Assembly (NCBI GenBank): GCA_947034895.1
Contig: OX344761.1
Coordinates: forward strand, 26,114,863 to 26,178,862
Length of the DNA stretch: 64,000 nucleotides
Reading direction: 5' to 3'
Source of the DNA: Rhytidiadelphus loreus
Lineage: Eukaryota; Streptophyta; Bryopsida; Hypnales; Hylocomiaceae
In this document: one piece after another, positions 1 to 17,330 of the stretch
Layout: the number at the start of each line of letters is the position of its first letter
Position numbering within the stretch: the stretch's first letter is position 1
Position numbers and translations under genes: made by a program
The notes under the pieces: generated by a model
What the model saw: only the letters and a program-made list of their open reading frames with translations
Told to the model about the DNA's origin: nothing
The model's database searches: none

Positions 1-2214
1 ATTTTAGGAAACTTTTAAATAATAATTACACCTTTGAGGTTCAAATTCTAAATTTCTATTAAAACCAACAAGTCATCATCTCAAGGGCCTTTCATATTCT
101 CAATAGAAACCAAAATGTTGTTTTCCATTTATTCAAAATTGCCTCACAACTAAATTTGGTACAATCATTGGTATATCCACCACACATTACAAAACTCCTT
201 GCCTAATAGTTTCAACATTTTTAGATAAATGAACCCATTGCAAACACAAATGGGAGCCCATTGTGGACAAAATTGTAATGGTGGTGTTCATTCAAGTTTT
301 GAAATGTACACCACTAATATAATTTTGCCCACAATGGGCTCACTTACTTTATGTCAAACCACACTTAGGTTCCCACATTGCGAGGGACTTCAATGCAGCA
401 GTCCAAGGACGAAGGAGTTCAAAATTTGAAAAGAATTCACAAGTGCACAACAATCAACAAACTCATAAACAAAGAATATGTGCACCATCTAAAATATCAA
501 TAACAATGTTTGTTTCCAAGGTTCCAAGATTTCTTGGTTGAGGTCATTCTAATGCAAGTGGTAATGTTGATCAATATGAGATAGGATGAATCAATCTGAT
601 CTACAAGAGGGAGTCACCATGGGGCAGGGAATTACACGAGACATATACCATAAGGATTCAGATTTAACCATGTAAGGATGCTGCAGACCTAAATTGTCTG
701 ATGGATGACTTCACTATGAACTGCAGAAACAAAGAATGCACCTATTGATCCAATAATGAGAGAATTTTGGTGACTACCTTGGTCATAATGGGTGGCATCT
801 TTCCAGGGTAAAAGAAATATGTACATGAGAGTCATATCAACACCTACATACAAGAGCACCAAAGCTTTAGTTGGCAGGGGATTGGGATCGCTTTCAGCAG
901 ATTATGAAATACAGGGTATCATACAAGATGCTTTCATTTGTTCTCCAACTCAATCATCATGGCAACCCAGCTTCAACGTTGCACCCAGCTGGTATGCAAT
1001 GGTGGGGCATTCTGAGAAATGCTGAGTGCCACAGGATGTCTGCTTGGAGAACTTTCTTTGTTTCTTTCTGTTTGCCACATGAACCAGGTCAAACATGAAG
1101 TTAGCGGTTGAATCATGCGATGAATCATGAAATCAGCTACATTGGTTTTAAGTCATAAGTCAAATTACTCTTGAAATCATGGATTTAAGATGTGCAACAA
1201 TCCATTGTCTGCTTTCATCCACTTTCCACTAAGTACTACATCATTCTAGACTACAGTCAATTGGATGAGCACGAGGGAGGGAATCCATTCAATACTTACT
1301 TGGATGGTTGGAACATTGCCAAAATAGGGACCAAATTAACATCCAAAGAAAAATTCCATACCCACAAAACTAACGGAAGGCAAAAAACGTACCGAGGATG
1401 CACTGTCCTCCGGAACCCACAAATGAGCCCACCCACAGACACCCAATAAAAGAATATATAACAAGGGAGTGAGAGTGACGCTATATAAGCAAAAACCTCA
1501 GAGAACTTCTGAATGAGCTCCAAGTCGGCCAAAGTGAACCACCACTAAGTAAATAAAATGGTAAACATGTTTTCGACAATGAAGAAGCTGCCAGCGAGTA
1601 TACCGACCACCGGCATTGGTGTCGACCCATTCGCTTCGCAACAGATCCTATTTAGGACTAGCCAGCAACGGTGCAAAACTGCAAGACAAGCCATACTTCC
1701 GCTGCCGGGTGTTGCCAAGCTCCAACCGCCCGCTGTTCTATCAGGGGTGCGAGGATTGTATAAACTCTGCGTGAGACCTAGCTCGAGCATATAATTATGC
1801 ATCACCGTTGTTTCCATGCAAGGCCGTGCAGTACACGAGTAAGGGAAGAGAAGGGAAGGGAAGGGAAGGGAAGTGGGGGGGAACACTAGCAGATAAAATG
1901 AATTAATCCAGAAGTTAGTACTATTCGTACACGTTTGGTATCAGGAAATGAAACCCTGTGTCCTGATCATGTCCCCGTCGGAACTAAACTATCCATGAGC
2001 TGACAATTAAGGACAGTAGAGGGATATGATTTGTATAGTTAAAATGTATTGAGGAGACTTCATTTATACAGTCAGGACATATGACAAGCCAACAAGAAGC
2101 CGTGTGCTTCAAAGCGAGAGAAGCACTGGTTTCGGGGAGGTATAAAAACTAATTGATAAAAAGGATGTTAATCATCAGAGCTAGAGAGAAGCTACTGAAT
2201 AATTTCGGCATTAT
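1..2214. other. intergenic, downstream of hexokinase
   Basis: No convincing exon is seen on either strand. The stretch holds a short hairpin at 254-341, a dispersed repeat fragment near 660-810 (its GGATGACTTCACT and TTTTGGTGACTACCTT motifs recur near 24.8, 36.8 and 39.5 kb), a GGGAA-type microsatellite at about 1850-1875, and presumably the 3' UTR of the minus-strand hexokinase at its right end. The part at 1590-1900 is less AT-rich than its surroundings, but I cannot assign a product to it. Confidence 0.5.
254..341. repeat. short inverted repeat / hairpin
   Basis: The arm starting GAGCCCATTGTGG at 254 is matched in reverse complement by an arm ending in CCACAATGGGCTC at 341. The arms are about 36 bp with a few mismatches, around a loop of about 15 bp. 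This is consistent with a tiny foldback MITE or a hairpin. No clear target-site duplication was found. Confidence 0.6.
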
Positions 2215-6340
<4,126 letters not shown>

Positions 6341-7380
6341 CGCTTCCTGCTCTCTCGATCGTTTCCACCACCTCCACCTCTTCCTCTCACACTCCAACCC
6401 TCCAAAACTTTTCCTAATCCTACAGATCGCTCAAAACAACCTCATAGCCAATCCCTCCTCAACTCTACCAAAGCGCTGCAACCACCAGCACCAGCACCAA
6501 CACCTCGTTTCAACACAGACTTCCTCTTAATTACAGAGACTTCTTCCCTTCCAAATTCTTCCCCTGCGAATCTCGACTCCGCTACAAGACCTCGACAGCT
6601 CCATGTTCGGTTGGCTTCACTTCACTTACATTACGATCACCCTCGGTTTCCCTACACCGCGATCTTTTTCAAGCTCGTGCGAGCAACACACAAGTTCGGA
6701 AATGAAAAAAAAAGGTCTCCCAACTATCTTCGATAGGTAAAGGAAGGCGGAAGGTGGATGATTTAAAGTGGATGAGAGATGGATGTGGTCCGAAGGGGCA
6801 GACACCCGCCTCCAGACGTATGTATCTATTGTCTCCTACAGGAGTACACGTATTTTAATTTTGAAGCTGGACAACGGGACTAAGCTTAACTAGAGTTGAA
6901 GTGAGGCTCTTTATTATCCAAAACTGGGGATGGATTAGGATGAGGGTGGATTAGGATTAGGATGTGTCAAAGTGCAAGAACTCATGTTAGGATATGTTAT
7001 GAAACTTTTGACTAATCTTTTTCTAAAAAAAACTAGGGTCTTAGAAGTGTAAATTTTCCAAAATCAATGCAAAATTAGAATCTCCAATCCTAATTATATG
7101 TTGAACTTCAACATAAGTAAACCTAAAAATGATCTAAAAATAATTATTATATTTAGAAGAAAATAGGTGTCATTTCAAACTTTCAAATGAAGTAATAGGT
7201 ATATTTAGAAGCACATTTCAAACTTTTAAATGTATCATATTTCATACATAGTAGGCACAAATAGGGTATACGAATACAACATGCACCTTTCAAGATTAAA
7301 TAACCTTGTCCACTTCAAAACTTTTCTTTTTTTCTTTTTTATCTTCAAATCTGAAGAAAATGATGAAATTCTCTGTAACT

Positions 7381-7709
7381 TAAGGTAATAGGTCCATAAA
7401 GTGCTCAGGCTCTAAAATCGCCCACTTTTTTGAAATGTACACTATTTGTACATGGTGCTTTTTCATCGTATCACCAATGTACAAAAAGTGTACATTTCAG
7501 GAGGTGGGCGATTTTAAAGCCCATTACATTTGAACTTCAAAAATTCATAACTAATTCTAAAAAGCTCCAAAACATATGAAACAACTTGGGTTAGATGCCA
7601 ATTCCACTTGTCTTTCAAGGATAATTTACTGAAAAATATTTCAAAAAGTTTCACCTCCCCAAAATCAGTTCCAGCTCTTAAATGGTCGATTTATGGACCT
7701 GTTACCTTA
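7381..7709. mobile_element. foldback MITE with nested inverted repeats
   Basis: The outer termini are about 20 bp: TAAGGTAATAGGTCCATAAA at 7381-7400, and its reverse complement with one mismatch at 7690-7709. Inside lies a second, longer inverted repeat at 7408-7457 versus 7472-7521 (arms about 50 bp, starting GGCTCTAAAATCGCCCAC). The two-tier palindrome suggests one element within another or a foldback transposon. The superfamily is unassigned because no clean target-site duplication is visible. Confidence 0.65.
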
Positions 7710-8350
7710 CTACAGTTTCTGCAAATTGCCGAATTTCTGTCTGCCCTGGCTGAGGTCCTTTTATTTTTTTATTTTTTTATTTTTATTTTTAATCTTTACC
7801 AACTGTCCTTGTATCTTTACTGAGTGTCCCTTAGTTGCCTGAAGCCAGCCAGCACCTTCGTTTATTTCCTCTGCCCTTGGAGTAAGTACAGATGTGATTT
7901 TACCTCCATGTGCTTGGACTTTGGGACACCAATTGTGGGACAGAGTTTATGGGGTCTTTGCATCCAACATTTGCACGCTGGCTACATAACAGTGCTGTAA
8001 TGGTGAGCGCATAGTTGTGTATTGTACAGTACTGTGTACCCTTTGGGGAGCTGCGGTCCTGCAGGTCCAAATTGAACACGCCCAGCTCGCTGTTGTCCCT
8101 GCCAATTTAGGCAGACAACATTGTTAACCAACATTGGGGGCCCTTTTGCTTCCACAGGAAGTTGAGGAGCCCCAGCGCGGCAACTTCCTAGCTAGTCAAT
8201 TGACTCTCTTGCCATATCGCACTCATCTAATGATACTGGTGTTGCAACTTCCCAGACAATCAATGATTCTCTATAGATTGTAACTAAGTACGTACTTAGG
8301 CATGCAAGATGGTATTATCCCTCCTCCAAAGGGGAATGGTTTAGACTTTA

Positions 8351-8711
8351 GAGTATCTCCTGCAGTCCTCTTGCTTTTCCTGCTCCACCATTCAATACCT
8401 GTCCAATGAAGAGGAGAGGGCACTTGTATCTCCACCAGTGCAACTCCATAAATCATGCATCCAACCAATCACAAATCACACAACCCCCCCAAATATGCGT
8501 CCAACCAATCACAAGTCACACATTTTGTATTTATTATGACAACTTGCTAATCCCAAGATAATTTGTAGTGGAAGAGGCCGGCTCATGCCCCTGTAGAAAT
8601 GGTTTTTTGAGAGGGCTTGGAGAAGGCCCCACTTCACAAACGCTATAATTGATTGCTTTTCATCCAAATTCTAAAAGGGAGGGGATTTTTGGAGGGCTGC
8701 AGGAGATACTC
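8351..8711. mobile_element. PIF/Harbinger-type MITE (TTA target site)
   Basis: The termini GAGTATCTCCTGCAG (8351-8365) and CTGCAGGAGATACTC (8697-8711) are perfect 15-bp inverted repeats. They are flanked by TTA on both sides (8348-8350 and 8712-8714). A 3-bp TTA/TAA duplication with G-initial termini is characteristic of PIF/Harbinger (Tourist-like) MITEs. The 361-bp interior has no coding capacity. Confidence 0.75.
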
Positions 8712-8720
8712 TTAGGTTGG

Positions 8721-8949
8721 TTAACCCTTGAACGTCGACACGGACGCCAAACGTCCAATGGATGACAAGGAATCTTTAAGTGTAGGACGAAAATGCAACT
8801 ATTCATTCTTGCAATTGGGTTTGGAAAGGAAAGATCTCGTACCGTACTTTGACTTCCAATAGGTACTTTGCTATTTCTTTGAACAATGATTCACACGGTA
8901 ATACAAAAGGATGATTTTGAGCATCACCCCTTTGACGTTCAAGGGTTAA
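8721..8949. mobile_element. piggyBac-like MITE, perfect 16-bp termini
   Basis: The left end TTAACCCTTGAACGTC (8721-8736) and the right end GACGTTCAAGGGTTAA (8934-8949) are perfect inverted repeats that include the TTAA target site. piggyBac elements insert at TTAA and begin with CCC after it, so TTAACCCT... fits. The 229-bp element is non-coding and starts only 9 bp from the neighbouring Harbinger-type MITE. Its internal AATGGATGAC motif recurs in related copies at about 0.7, 24.9 and 36.8 kb. Confidence 0.75.
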
Positions 8950-11900
8950 CAATGTTATGTTGTAACGTTTGGGAAGTTTTTGGAGTTGTTTGGGGTAATT
9001 TGCTTCCTCTCCTTATCAAAGTCATGCCAATTTTGAAACTAAAACCCAAATTTCATAGAAATGGACAACGGAGCAAAGGTTGGCCACCACAACCAACTCC
9101 AAAGTGGCAAGCAATTATAATCTAACAATGTCATGAAGGCAACAACTACATATCCACCTTTTATTTTTGTACACCAGTTGGTTGTTAGTTCTATCAATTT
9201 TTTGGTTCAATTTTGGATCCTCCATTTTTACACTCTCCAACCAGTTATTTTTCCAAAGGCAACACCTAACAATGAACTAATCAGCAGTTCTCCCCCAAAC
9301 ATTGTATCATTGAATTAAATTTGGAAGAACGTCAGTGCATTAGCTCCTTTTTGACAAAGTTAGTGAAATTTTGACAACAAAAGAAACACTGTAAGTTGGT
9401 GACCATCAAAAATGCTCAAAGCATTTTCAATGTGATCCAAAGAAGATCAAAATCTAAATGCCATATGCTTTTCTTTGTAAATGATGAAAATTTGGAGTAA
9501 TCAGGGACAAAATATTAAAAACGCCAATGAAAAAGTCCTTTGCAAACAAAGAATATAAGAACAATGCAAAGAATGTAAGCTAAAATCTCGGCTAAAATGT
9601 ACCCAAAAGCATTCCTTGTCCTATTGTGTCCCTCCCACACAAATGTAATACCTCATTCTCCAACACCGAGTTTGGTCAAGTGTAGAGAAGGGATCTAACG
9701 GTAAGCAAGTGAAACTTTTGGAAATATTTATTTCAAGGAACAAGAAAACCAATGAATTGAGCTCTAGATTTCAATTCCATAATTGTCCACATGTCTCTTG
9801 CCAAGAAATATCTTCCATTTTCTAAGACCCTAGGGGATTCTCGGTCACTAGACATAAAACACGTCGTTATAAACAAGTTTACTAATACCAAAATATCGGA
9901 ACAATGCATGGTGGAGTTATTAATAGAACCACCGCAACAAACTCTTTACTCACGTGAGTGTAAAACTCTTCTTCTTCCATCCAAGCCATGACGATGAGCC
10001 CCAAAATTTCAGGACATTGGTCGCCAACCGGTCAGTCATTGACTCTCAAGGGCTCCATGGTGATGCAGTCCCAATAACTTAAAAGTAAAATGAACCAACT
10101 GAAACAAGATTATCAAAAAATATTGAGTAAAATAATGCTTGAAGGCAATGGCTGAGCTGGTTGGGAAGTACACTTATTAGTTTAACCTTAATTTACGCTT
10201 AACTTACCCACACTCCGCTGCATGACCCATAGACCATAGCCCTCCACCTGGCATGAAACCCTAAATAGTCTGCTTTTAGGGTTAGGGCAGAAAATGAGCC
10301 ATGAAACCATGAGGCTGCCTGGTGATTTATGGCTTGCTCCTTCAGTTGGAGAGCAGACAGCTTTCAAACAAGATCAGCTGCAGCATGTGAAATTAGCAGT
10401 TTTCAGTTACAGCATGATGCACATTACAGGTGGGGGATGGACTTTTTAGGTTTAGCCTTTTAGGGCTCCTTTGCCATTTCCAGTACTAAAAGTGTTTCTT
10501 AGGATTATTTGATTTGGGACAGAGAATGGCTGGTTATTAGTTCATTGTTAGCTTGTGGAATTGGAAAAAAAAAACTGGTTGCAGTTTGAAAATGTCGGAA
10601 AAAGATTGATGAAAATATTTGAGGAACCTCTATTTAGAATAAAAAGTAGTGAAAAAACTAGAATTGATACTTGAAAATTGGTTCAACAAAACAATTGGTA
10701 GCATGCAATGTGTTTTCTTTTGGTGATTTGGCATCCATTTGTATCTAAGGAATGGACCTTGCATCACACCTTTGGAATGCAAATAGTATTGAAAGGGTGG
10801 AAAAAACACCAAAAAAATTCAAATAAAAAAACAACTTAGATGAAATCGCCAGATTGTGAATGAAGACGAGATTATTGATATGTGATATGTGCTAATTTTA
10901 TATTTTCTATCTAATATGTGGATGAATATTGAAATTTGGAACACCACTATGACATTTAATATTGACACTTTGACACTTCATAAAAAATGAAAAAAAAGAA
11001 GCCCATTTGGTAGCATAGACTATCACTCCCTTGGCTCTACACTAGATGGTGTGAAATATTCCACATCCATCGGTAGCTAAGTGAATAGGTGGAGGTTCAA
11101 TGTCATGAGCAAAGGTGCGTGAAGGATGTTGAATGTTTTGAATACATGAATTGAAGGAAAATAAGGCGGAAGCACCCAAAATCGTCAATATAAGCAATTC
11201 AGCATAGTTGGAGACACGTTTTCCTAAATATTAGCAAGTGAAACTAATGAATATTAAAAATAAAAATAAAAAATTGGATGTGATATGTAATTTCTGTGAT
11301 TTTTCAAAGTGCTGGCTCGATAGACCACTGAAACTGTCACATAGGTGGACCCTAAACCAAAATCTGTAAGAATCGGTAGTTAGCAAAATCACAATTAAGT
11401 ATGTGTCCTTCTCAAATGCGTCAGCAAATCAGAGGTAAGCATTTGAAGGTCACATTACTTACTAAAGTCTAAGGTACATGAATATGAATACACAAAAAAT
11501 ACCCCGAACATGGGTTTGGGGTATTGGGATGTTGGTGTGAACGGGTGTGAGAAGCCCCTCGTGGCAATCTCCAATGATTTTATAAATTCTTTCACATCAG
11601 AACTGCAAAACCGAGCAATCACTGGGCTCCATCCAGGATGTCATTGACACGGAGTATATGCCATAAGTTGCTGGAATTTGAATCATGGGCAAGACTGAGG
11701 CGTTGTCACTGCCCGACGGCCTCCCTCGGGGACACACACAGATTGCTCAATAATAATCTCGGGGAGGAGTGAAGCTCGAGAAAGATTTTCAACCCCTCAA
11801 AAATCCTTCACTTGATGTATCCTCCATTTTGTTGCTACGTTCAAGTGAAATTTGCTTTGTTTTTCAACGATGAAATCACATGTCTAATGTGTATGCTACA

Positions 11901-13693
11901 AGAAAAAAATAGATTTTTTTTGAAAATTTTAGATTACCATATTTTTTTGAAGTGAAAGTGAAGAAAATTCATATCAAATACAAAATATGTACAAAAAATT
12001 TGAAAATATATCTGTAGAAAAGCATATGATAGTATAGAACATTATAGTGCAAAAAGAAATATATGAAACATGTCATTCTATATTTAGAAATGTGGTTATA
12101 GGTCTTTTACTTTTAAAGCCAAGAAATTGCTCACTTTTTAAGAATTATTCAAATTAAAAATTAAAAATAGGAACTGCACTTTAAAAGCTTCATTTTGTTA
12201 GTATTGCTCAAAAGTAAAATGAAACTATTTTGAATGTCAAGATCAAGTTTTAAAGGAAAAAAAAGCTCAAAGTACATAGATATTGTATAGATAATTATTG
12301 CTTTTTATAAACCACCACGTGCAAAATAAAAAAAGAACTAATATGACTTGAACTTAACTCAATGATTAGCACATAGAATTAAGAAAGTTGCACACCAAGA
12401 AATTCTAAAATCTCCATTTGTTTCTATGAAAGATTTGAAAGTCAAAGTTTTTATCTTCTATTATGAAGTAAGGTAAGTGACATGATTTTTGCCACAAGAT
12501 TAAATGTGGCAATCTATGGAAGGGTCCCATTATGGCCATGCAAGAAGTCCAATATGCACCACTTTAGTATAAGGTAGTGGCACCTTAAACTAACAAGTGT
12601 ATGCCTATTTTTTGCCTAATCAAATTTGCATGCAAAATTGTTGAGTAGAACTTGAATAGATCATCAAATTGGCTCTTCAAGGAAGCTTCTATTCATGCAT
12701 CATTCTTTGTTGCTTTAAGAATTTCAAATGATTGTGTTGTTTCCTACTAAGTCTATGATCCACTGTAGGGGCCTATAGCATATTATTATGTTGAAAAATA
12801 ATAACATATTCTCCAAGTAGCAAAAAATTTAGATTCTACTTGCAACATCTTTAAATACAATTTGTTAATTTGTTTGAACAAAAAATTCACTATTTAACCA
12901 CATAAAGAACAATTAATTGCTTATATTGTTGATTTAACCCCTAAACGTCTGGATTCATCTCCAAAATTGACAATTTGAGAAAAACCATTATAAACTACAA
13001 TTTGGAAGAATATTTTGGAATTGGTATGCAAATGAAAGCTGTAGATTTTGATTTTTAAATTCTATCCGTACGGTTAGATCTATTAATGCTATCACCAATC
13101 TTTTTCTATAAATTTTGAAAAGAAAATTTTAGAATTCCTTCTAAATTCAATTACAAGTAAAATATTATCATTTTTTGAGTAAAGCTTGTTGGAATGGATT
13201 TGAAATAAGGTTCTCTTCATATGGTGATTTTTTGAAATTTTTATGACCTTTATATCTTGGACCTCATTTTTGCACATCCAGTTTTGAACTAAAGTCAATG
13301 CAAATTGACCACTTGCGAGACCACTTTACATACTTCCACATTTGTAATTTTAGAAATGTATATATTCTAGTAACACCAAATCCAACCAATGGATAGGACA
13401 ACAACTTGATAAAGTATCACCAAAAAATAGGATGACTTTCATTTAAGTAGGAATGAGACAGAAACAAGGATCTGAATCTGTTCATCGTCCAGAAAATGGA
13501 TGTTGAAGCACTCCAAGGTTAAGGTGCCACTACTTTAAATGAGCTTATGGGCATTGTTTGGGTGTGCAAACAACAAGATAGGAATGAAGGGAATAATGTC
13601 TTGAACCTTTTGGGTGAAAAAACATCAATGAACACATCTCCATTTGGGCCTCAATCAATGTTGCAGCAATTTTAAGATAATATTGTGACCATT

Positions 13694-14623
13694 TTAACCC
13701 CTAAAGGACCATTGTCCCCTCAGGGGACAAAATGGATTTCGGGCAAGTTCCTATGATCTCAATTTTCAGTTAATTTTTTGGAAACTTTCTCATAAGATAG
13801 GAAAACTTATGAGCTTCGTGGGAATACAAATTTTATTTCAATTGGTGCCCGAGAGCAAAAGTTATGGCATCTTAAACATAATTTACACATCACCGGGCAG
13901 AAAAATAAATCTACAAAAATTTGAAATTAATTTTTTAATTTTTTTCTTCTTAAAGATCATATTTTTGTCTACATGTGAAGCTTTGATTCATTTCATTTGG
14001 ATTAGTAATGTGAAAGTTATGAACAATCTTGTTTTTCGGGCAATTTGAGCATCTTCTTGAAAAAATAAGTTATAGGATTCAATTGTGAATGCAATTTTCA
14101 CAATTTTTCAACAAAAATTGTTTGATAAGGTTAAGTTCTCTATTTAGAACAATCTCACCGTTGAGATTATTGTGTTTCAATCACATTTTAGAGCTATTAA
14201 TGATTTAGTTTTTCTTTTAATCTTGGACCTACTTCTATTGAATAATTTTTTAAAGAATGAAAATCAATCGTGTTTTTAAAAAAAAAATTCTTTGGACTTC
14301 CAACTGAATTCTTCAACACAAAATTTTTTAAATTCAAGGTCCATGGTGTAATTTTTTTTCCCAAATGGCATTCAAAGTCATCTGAAATTGCAGGCTAGTG
14401 TTCAAAAGAACTATCTTTTTTCAACTTTGAATGCTCATATCTTCCAATCTGTACGGTCAAACTCCATGAAATTTTTACCACATGATACTAGACTAGTAAA
14501 GTACAAGATCCTACGGTTAGATTATAAAAAAAGTTTTTTTGTTTTTTTCTGGATGAATGCAGCAAAAATGGCAGTTTTGAGTAGTTTTTGACAGAAGAAC
14601 GGCCCTGGTCCTTTAGGGGTTAA
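13694..14623. mobile_element. piggyBac-like non-autonomous element, 930 bp
   Basis: The terminus TTAACCCCTAAAGGACC (13694-13710) is matched exactly by GGTCCTTTAGGGGTTAA (14607-14623). The 17-bp terminal repeat, including the TTAA, fits the piggyBac terminus form (TTAA followed by CCC). The interior contains a segment on the reverse strand (about 14390-14540) resembling the CTATAGGATCTTGTAGT-type segment of the copies at 18674 and 43289. No transposase remnant is visible. Confidence 0.75.
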
Positions 14624-15164
14624 GTGAGTACAACGACCATTATGAATATTTTTGTTGTTGTTTTGGAGGTGAGCTAGTAGTACTTATGGAATACATGGCA
14701 ACACTCTTCAAAATTCCTAACATATTCATACTTCATTATAAAAATAAGTAGTATTTCTTTCTATCACACTTTTCCATGTTTGAAGAAAAAAAAATTGTTT
14801 CCTCTACCTCAAGGGGACATACTAATTTTTTATTACAAATTAGGATTAGTTACTTTAACCCCTAAGAATCTCTAGCAAGAAGGTGGATGTAGATTTGGAA
14901 TTTTGATGGCAAAATAAATTATGGCATGAGTAGAATCTATGCATCAAATTTTCATTTTTTGCAAGTTTTTTTCTCTTTCAATTCATGTTTGTACATGACC
15001 TCATTCAAGTTCTTGTACAACTAATCATGAAGCACCTAGTGACTATGCTAATTGCACAACAAAATTTGTTTTTTCAACATACTTGAATGTACTTCATTAG
15101 CTTCAATAGTAAGCTCTTGAAAACATTGATAATTTACCCAATGCATGCTGACTCTCTTAGAAAT

Positions 15165-15433
15165 TAACCCCTAAAAAAGGTTGCTTCCTTCAATACAATG
15201 ACCATACAAAGAAGACCTAAAAATACAAGTGGCATTTATTGTAGCACAATGTGTCATATGGAGCTAAATTTCTTTTTGTAGCCTTACAAGAACCATTGGA
15301 AAGCAAGTTATGAAATTTGCATAATTTTCAAGTAAGTGGAGAATTGTGAAAGATTTTCTTGAATTCAGCCTTGCAATGAAGAATACAAAAACAATCGACC
15401 ACATTGTGGTTTCCCACCTGCATTAGGGGTTAA
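15165..15433. mobile_element. piggyBac-like MITE, 269 bp
   Basis: The ends are TTAACCCCTAA (15165-15175) and TTAGGGGTTAA (15423-15433), 11-bp inverted termini with TTAA target sites. The element belongs to the same terminus class as 13694-14623. Its right TTAA is shared with the next candidate element at 15430. Confidence 0.55.
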
Positions 15434-15680
15434 CCCTGGAAACGTTGGGTTGGTCATTGTGGAAATCAGCCTTTGGGGTACCATATAAATCATGTGTTTA
15501 AAAAAACCCGAGAGCATTCGTTGGAGGTCAAAACTGCAGAGCAAGACCTCTCCTTTTCACATAAAGTTTCAAGGATGAATATGTGCAGGCTTTTGTCTTA
15601 CGAAGTAGTAGTGAGTACATAAGAAGGATTCTCTGTCATCCATCACACACTTTTAGGCTGCAGCGTCATTGCAGGGTTAA
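15430..15680. mobile_element. piggyBac-like MITE candidate, 251 bp
   Basis: The left end is TTAACCCTGGAA and the right end TTGCAGGGTTAA, an inverted terminus of about 12 bp with one mismatch and TTAA at both ends. It abuts the 15165 element by sharing one TTAA, as if one element inserted at the end of another. The short terminus makes this a moderate call. Confidence 0.45.
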
Positions 15681-16429
15681 ATTCTACTCAGACTGGCTGG
15701 ATGATACTTGGACAAACCTGAAGGAGCCCCAGTAGACAAGTGCTGTTGCTTGACAAGGCTCGACTGTAGCACGTAACTGAGGCCATTGGGTAGAGACATG
15801 CACGTGCATTGTCAAGCTTGCAAATTGGCCAACCACAAACTGAATCATCAACCATCACAATTCGTACGATATTGTATTGGTCCTTTGACAACCACTTTTT
15901 GACGGAAGTTGTCCCTGCGCCTACCAAAAAATTAATGAACTGAAGGTTCTCATTTTGACAACCAAAATGATTTTAAGTCCTTTGTAAGCCAACTTTTTCT
16001 TAAGGCTAAGGTAGCCGACCTCATTCCAACCACTTAAGCAATTTACCATATTTCGAGTATGCATTTGGTGAGGAGACACCCCCCCTCCCCCTAAAGAAAT
16101 AGATTTGAGGAGGGTTCCAAAATTTGGTCTTTTCTTTCCCCTCAAAAACGAAACAATTCTGATTTTTTTTGGTAAAGATTCGGTTGAACCCATTCTTGTT
16201 ATATAAGGCATTGCACTTCCAACCATGGGATGATTACAAAATCGACCATGCTTCAATGTAGGTGATAATTGTGGCTTCCAATGTACATCTTGTGATCATT
16301 GTACGCTTTCAATGTACACCTCCTTCACATTTGTGTTGTGTGAGCTGTCACCTAATCACGTGAGTTATCACCCTAAACCACAACTTATCAGAAACAAAGT
16401 AAGCTAACCAGTTTTTTTTTTTTCATTTT

Positions 16430-17330
16430 TCATGAAGTGGCGAAGTGGCGATATTAAATGTTACGGTGGTGCTCCAAGTTTCAACATTCATCCATGTACT
16501 AGATAGAAAATGTGTTACTACGTATCTATAATTCTGTTTTCATTCACAATGTGGCGATTTCATCCAAGATTTTTCTTGAACTTGAAATTTTTTGGCGATT
16601 TCATCCAAAAATTTCCTAAAAATTTCCTATGGTTTGGTGCTAGGAAAAAAAATTTGGTGCAATTTTGCACCAAATCGCCAGAAAACCCCCCCTGAAGCTA
16701 ACTAGTGAAAATAGGTAGTGGTGGAAAGAAGTCGGCTACCTCAAGCATATGTGACTTAGGTGGATTAGGATTTTTAGGCTAAGGTGTCACAATGCTCTGG
16801 TCAATGATGATGAATGATAGATTTGCTGGATTTAGTGAAGAGACTACCATGTTTTTTTTTTCATTTCCTAAGAAGTGCCAAAGTGGTGATATAAAATGTT
16901 ATAGTGGTGCTCCAAATTTCAACATTCATCCACATATTGGATAAAAAATATCAAATTAGCACATATTACATGTCTGTAATTTGGTTTTCATTCACGATTT
17001 GGCAATTTCATCCAAGATTTTTTTTAATTGAATTTTTTTGGCAATTTCACTACAAGAGAAAGGGGTGTTTTAAGTAGTGTCCTAGACATCACGTCTTTTA
17101 AGTAATGTCTTTTGAGTAAGGTTTTAAGTAATATTTTACTAAAAAGACTGTCTTTTTAGTAAAATTTTACTTAAAACCTTACTCAAAAGACATTACTTAA
17201 AAGACGTGATGTCTAGGACACTACTTAAAACACCCCTTTCTCTTGTAGTGTTTCATCCATTTTTTCTGGGCATTTTTCTGCCATTTTTTAGCCAAATTAT
17301 TTTTTGGGGTGCAATCTGGCACGAGAAAGC
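16430..17330. repeat. direct duplication, second copy carrying a CACTA-type insert
   Basis: Two diverged copies lie at about 16430-16690 and 16855-17330. Shared segments include GGTGGTGCTCCAA, TTCAACATTCATCCA and GGC(G/A)ATTTCATCCAAGATTTTT. The second copy is interrupted by the 203-bp hairpin element at 17048-17250, so the duplication predates that insertion. Confidence 0.65.
17048..17250. mobile_element. CACTA-type hairpin MITE with 3-bp target duplication
   Basis: The element begins CACTACAAGAGAAAGGGGTG and ends in the reverse complement, so CACTACAAGA-type CACTA termini are obvious. Almost the whole 203 bp is one near-perfect palindrome with arms of about 90-100 bp. It is flanked by TTT on both sides (17045-17047 and 17251-17253). 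The related sequence at 16593-16606 shows the pre-insertion site GGC(G/A)ATTTCATCC with a single TTT, which confirms the target duplication. The transcript would fold into a long hairpin, a plausible small-RNA source. Confidence 0.8.
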
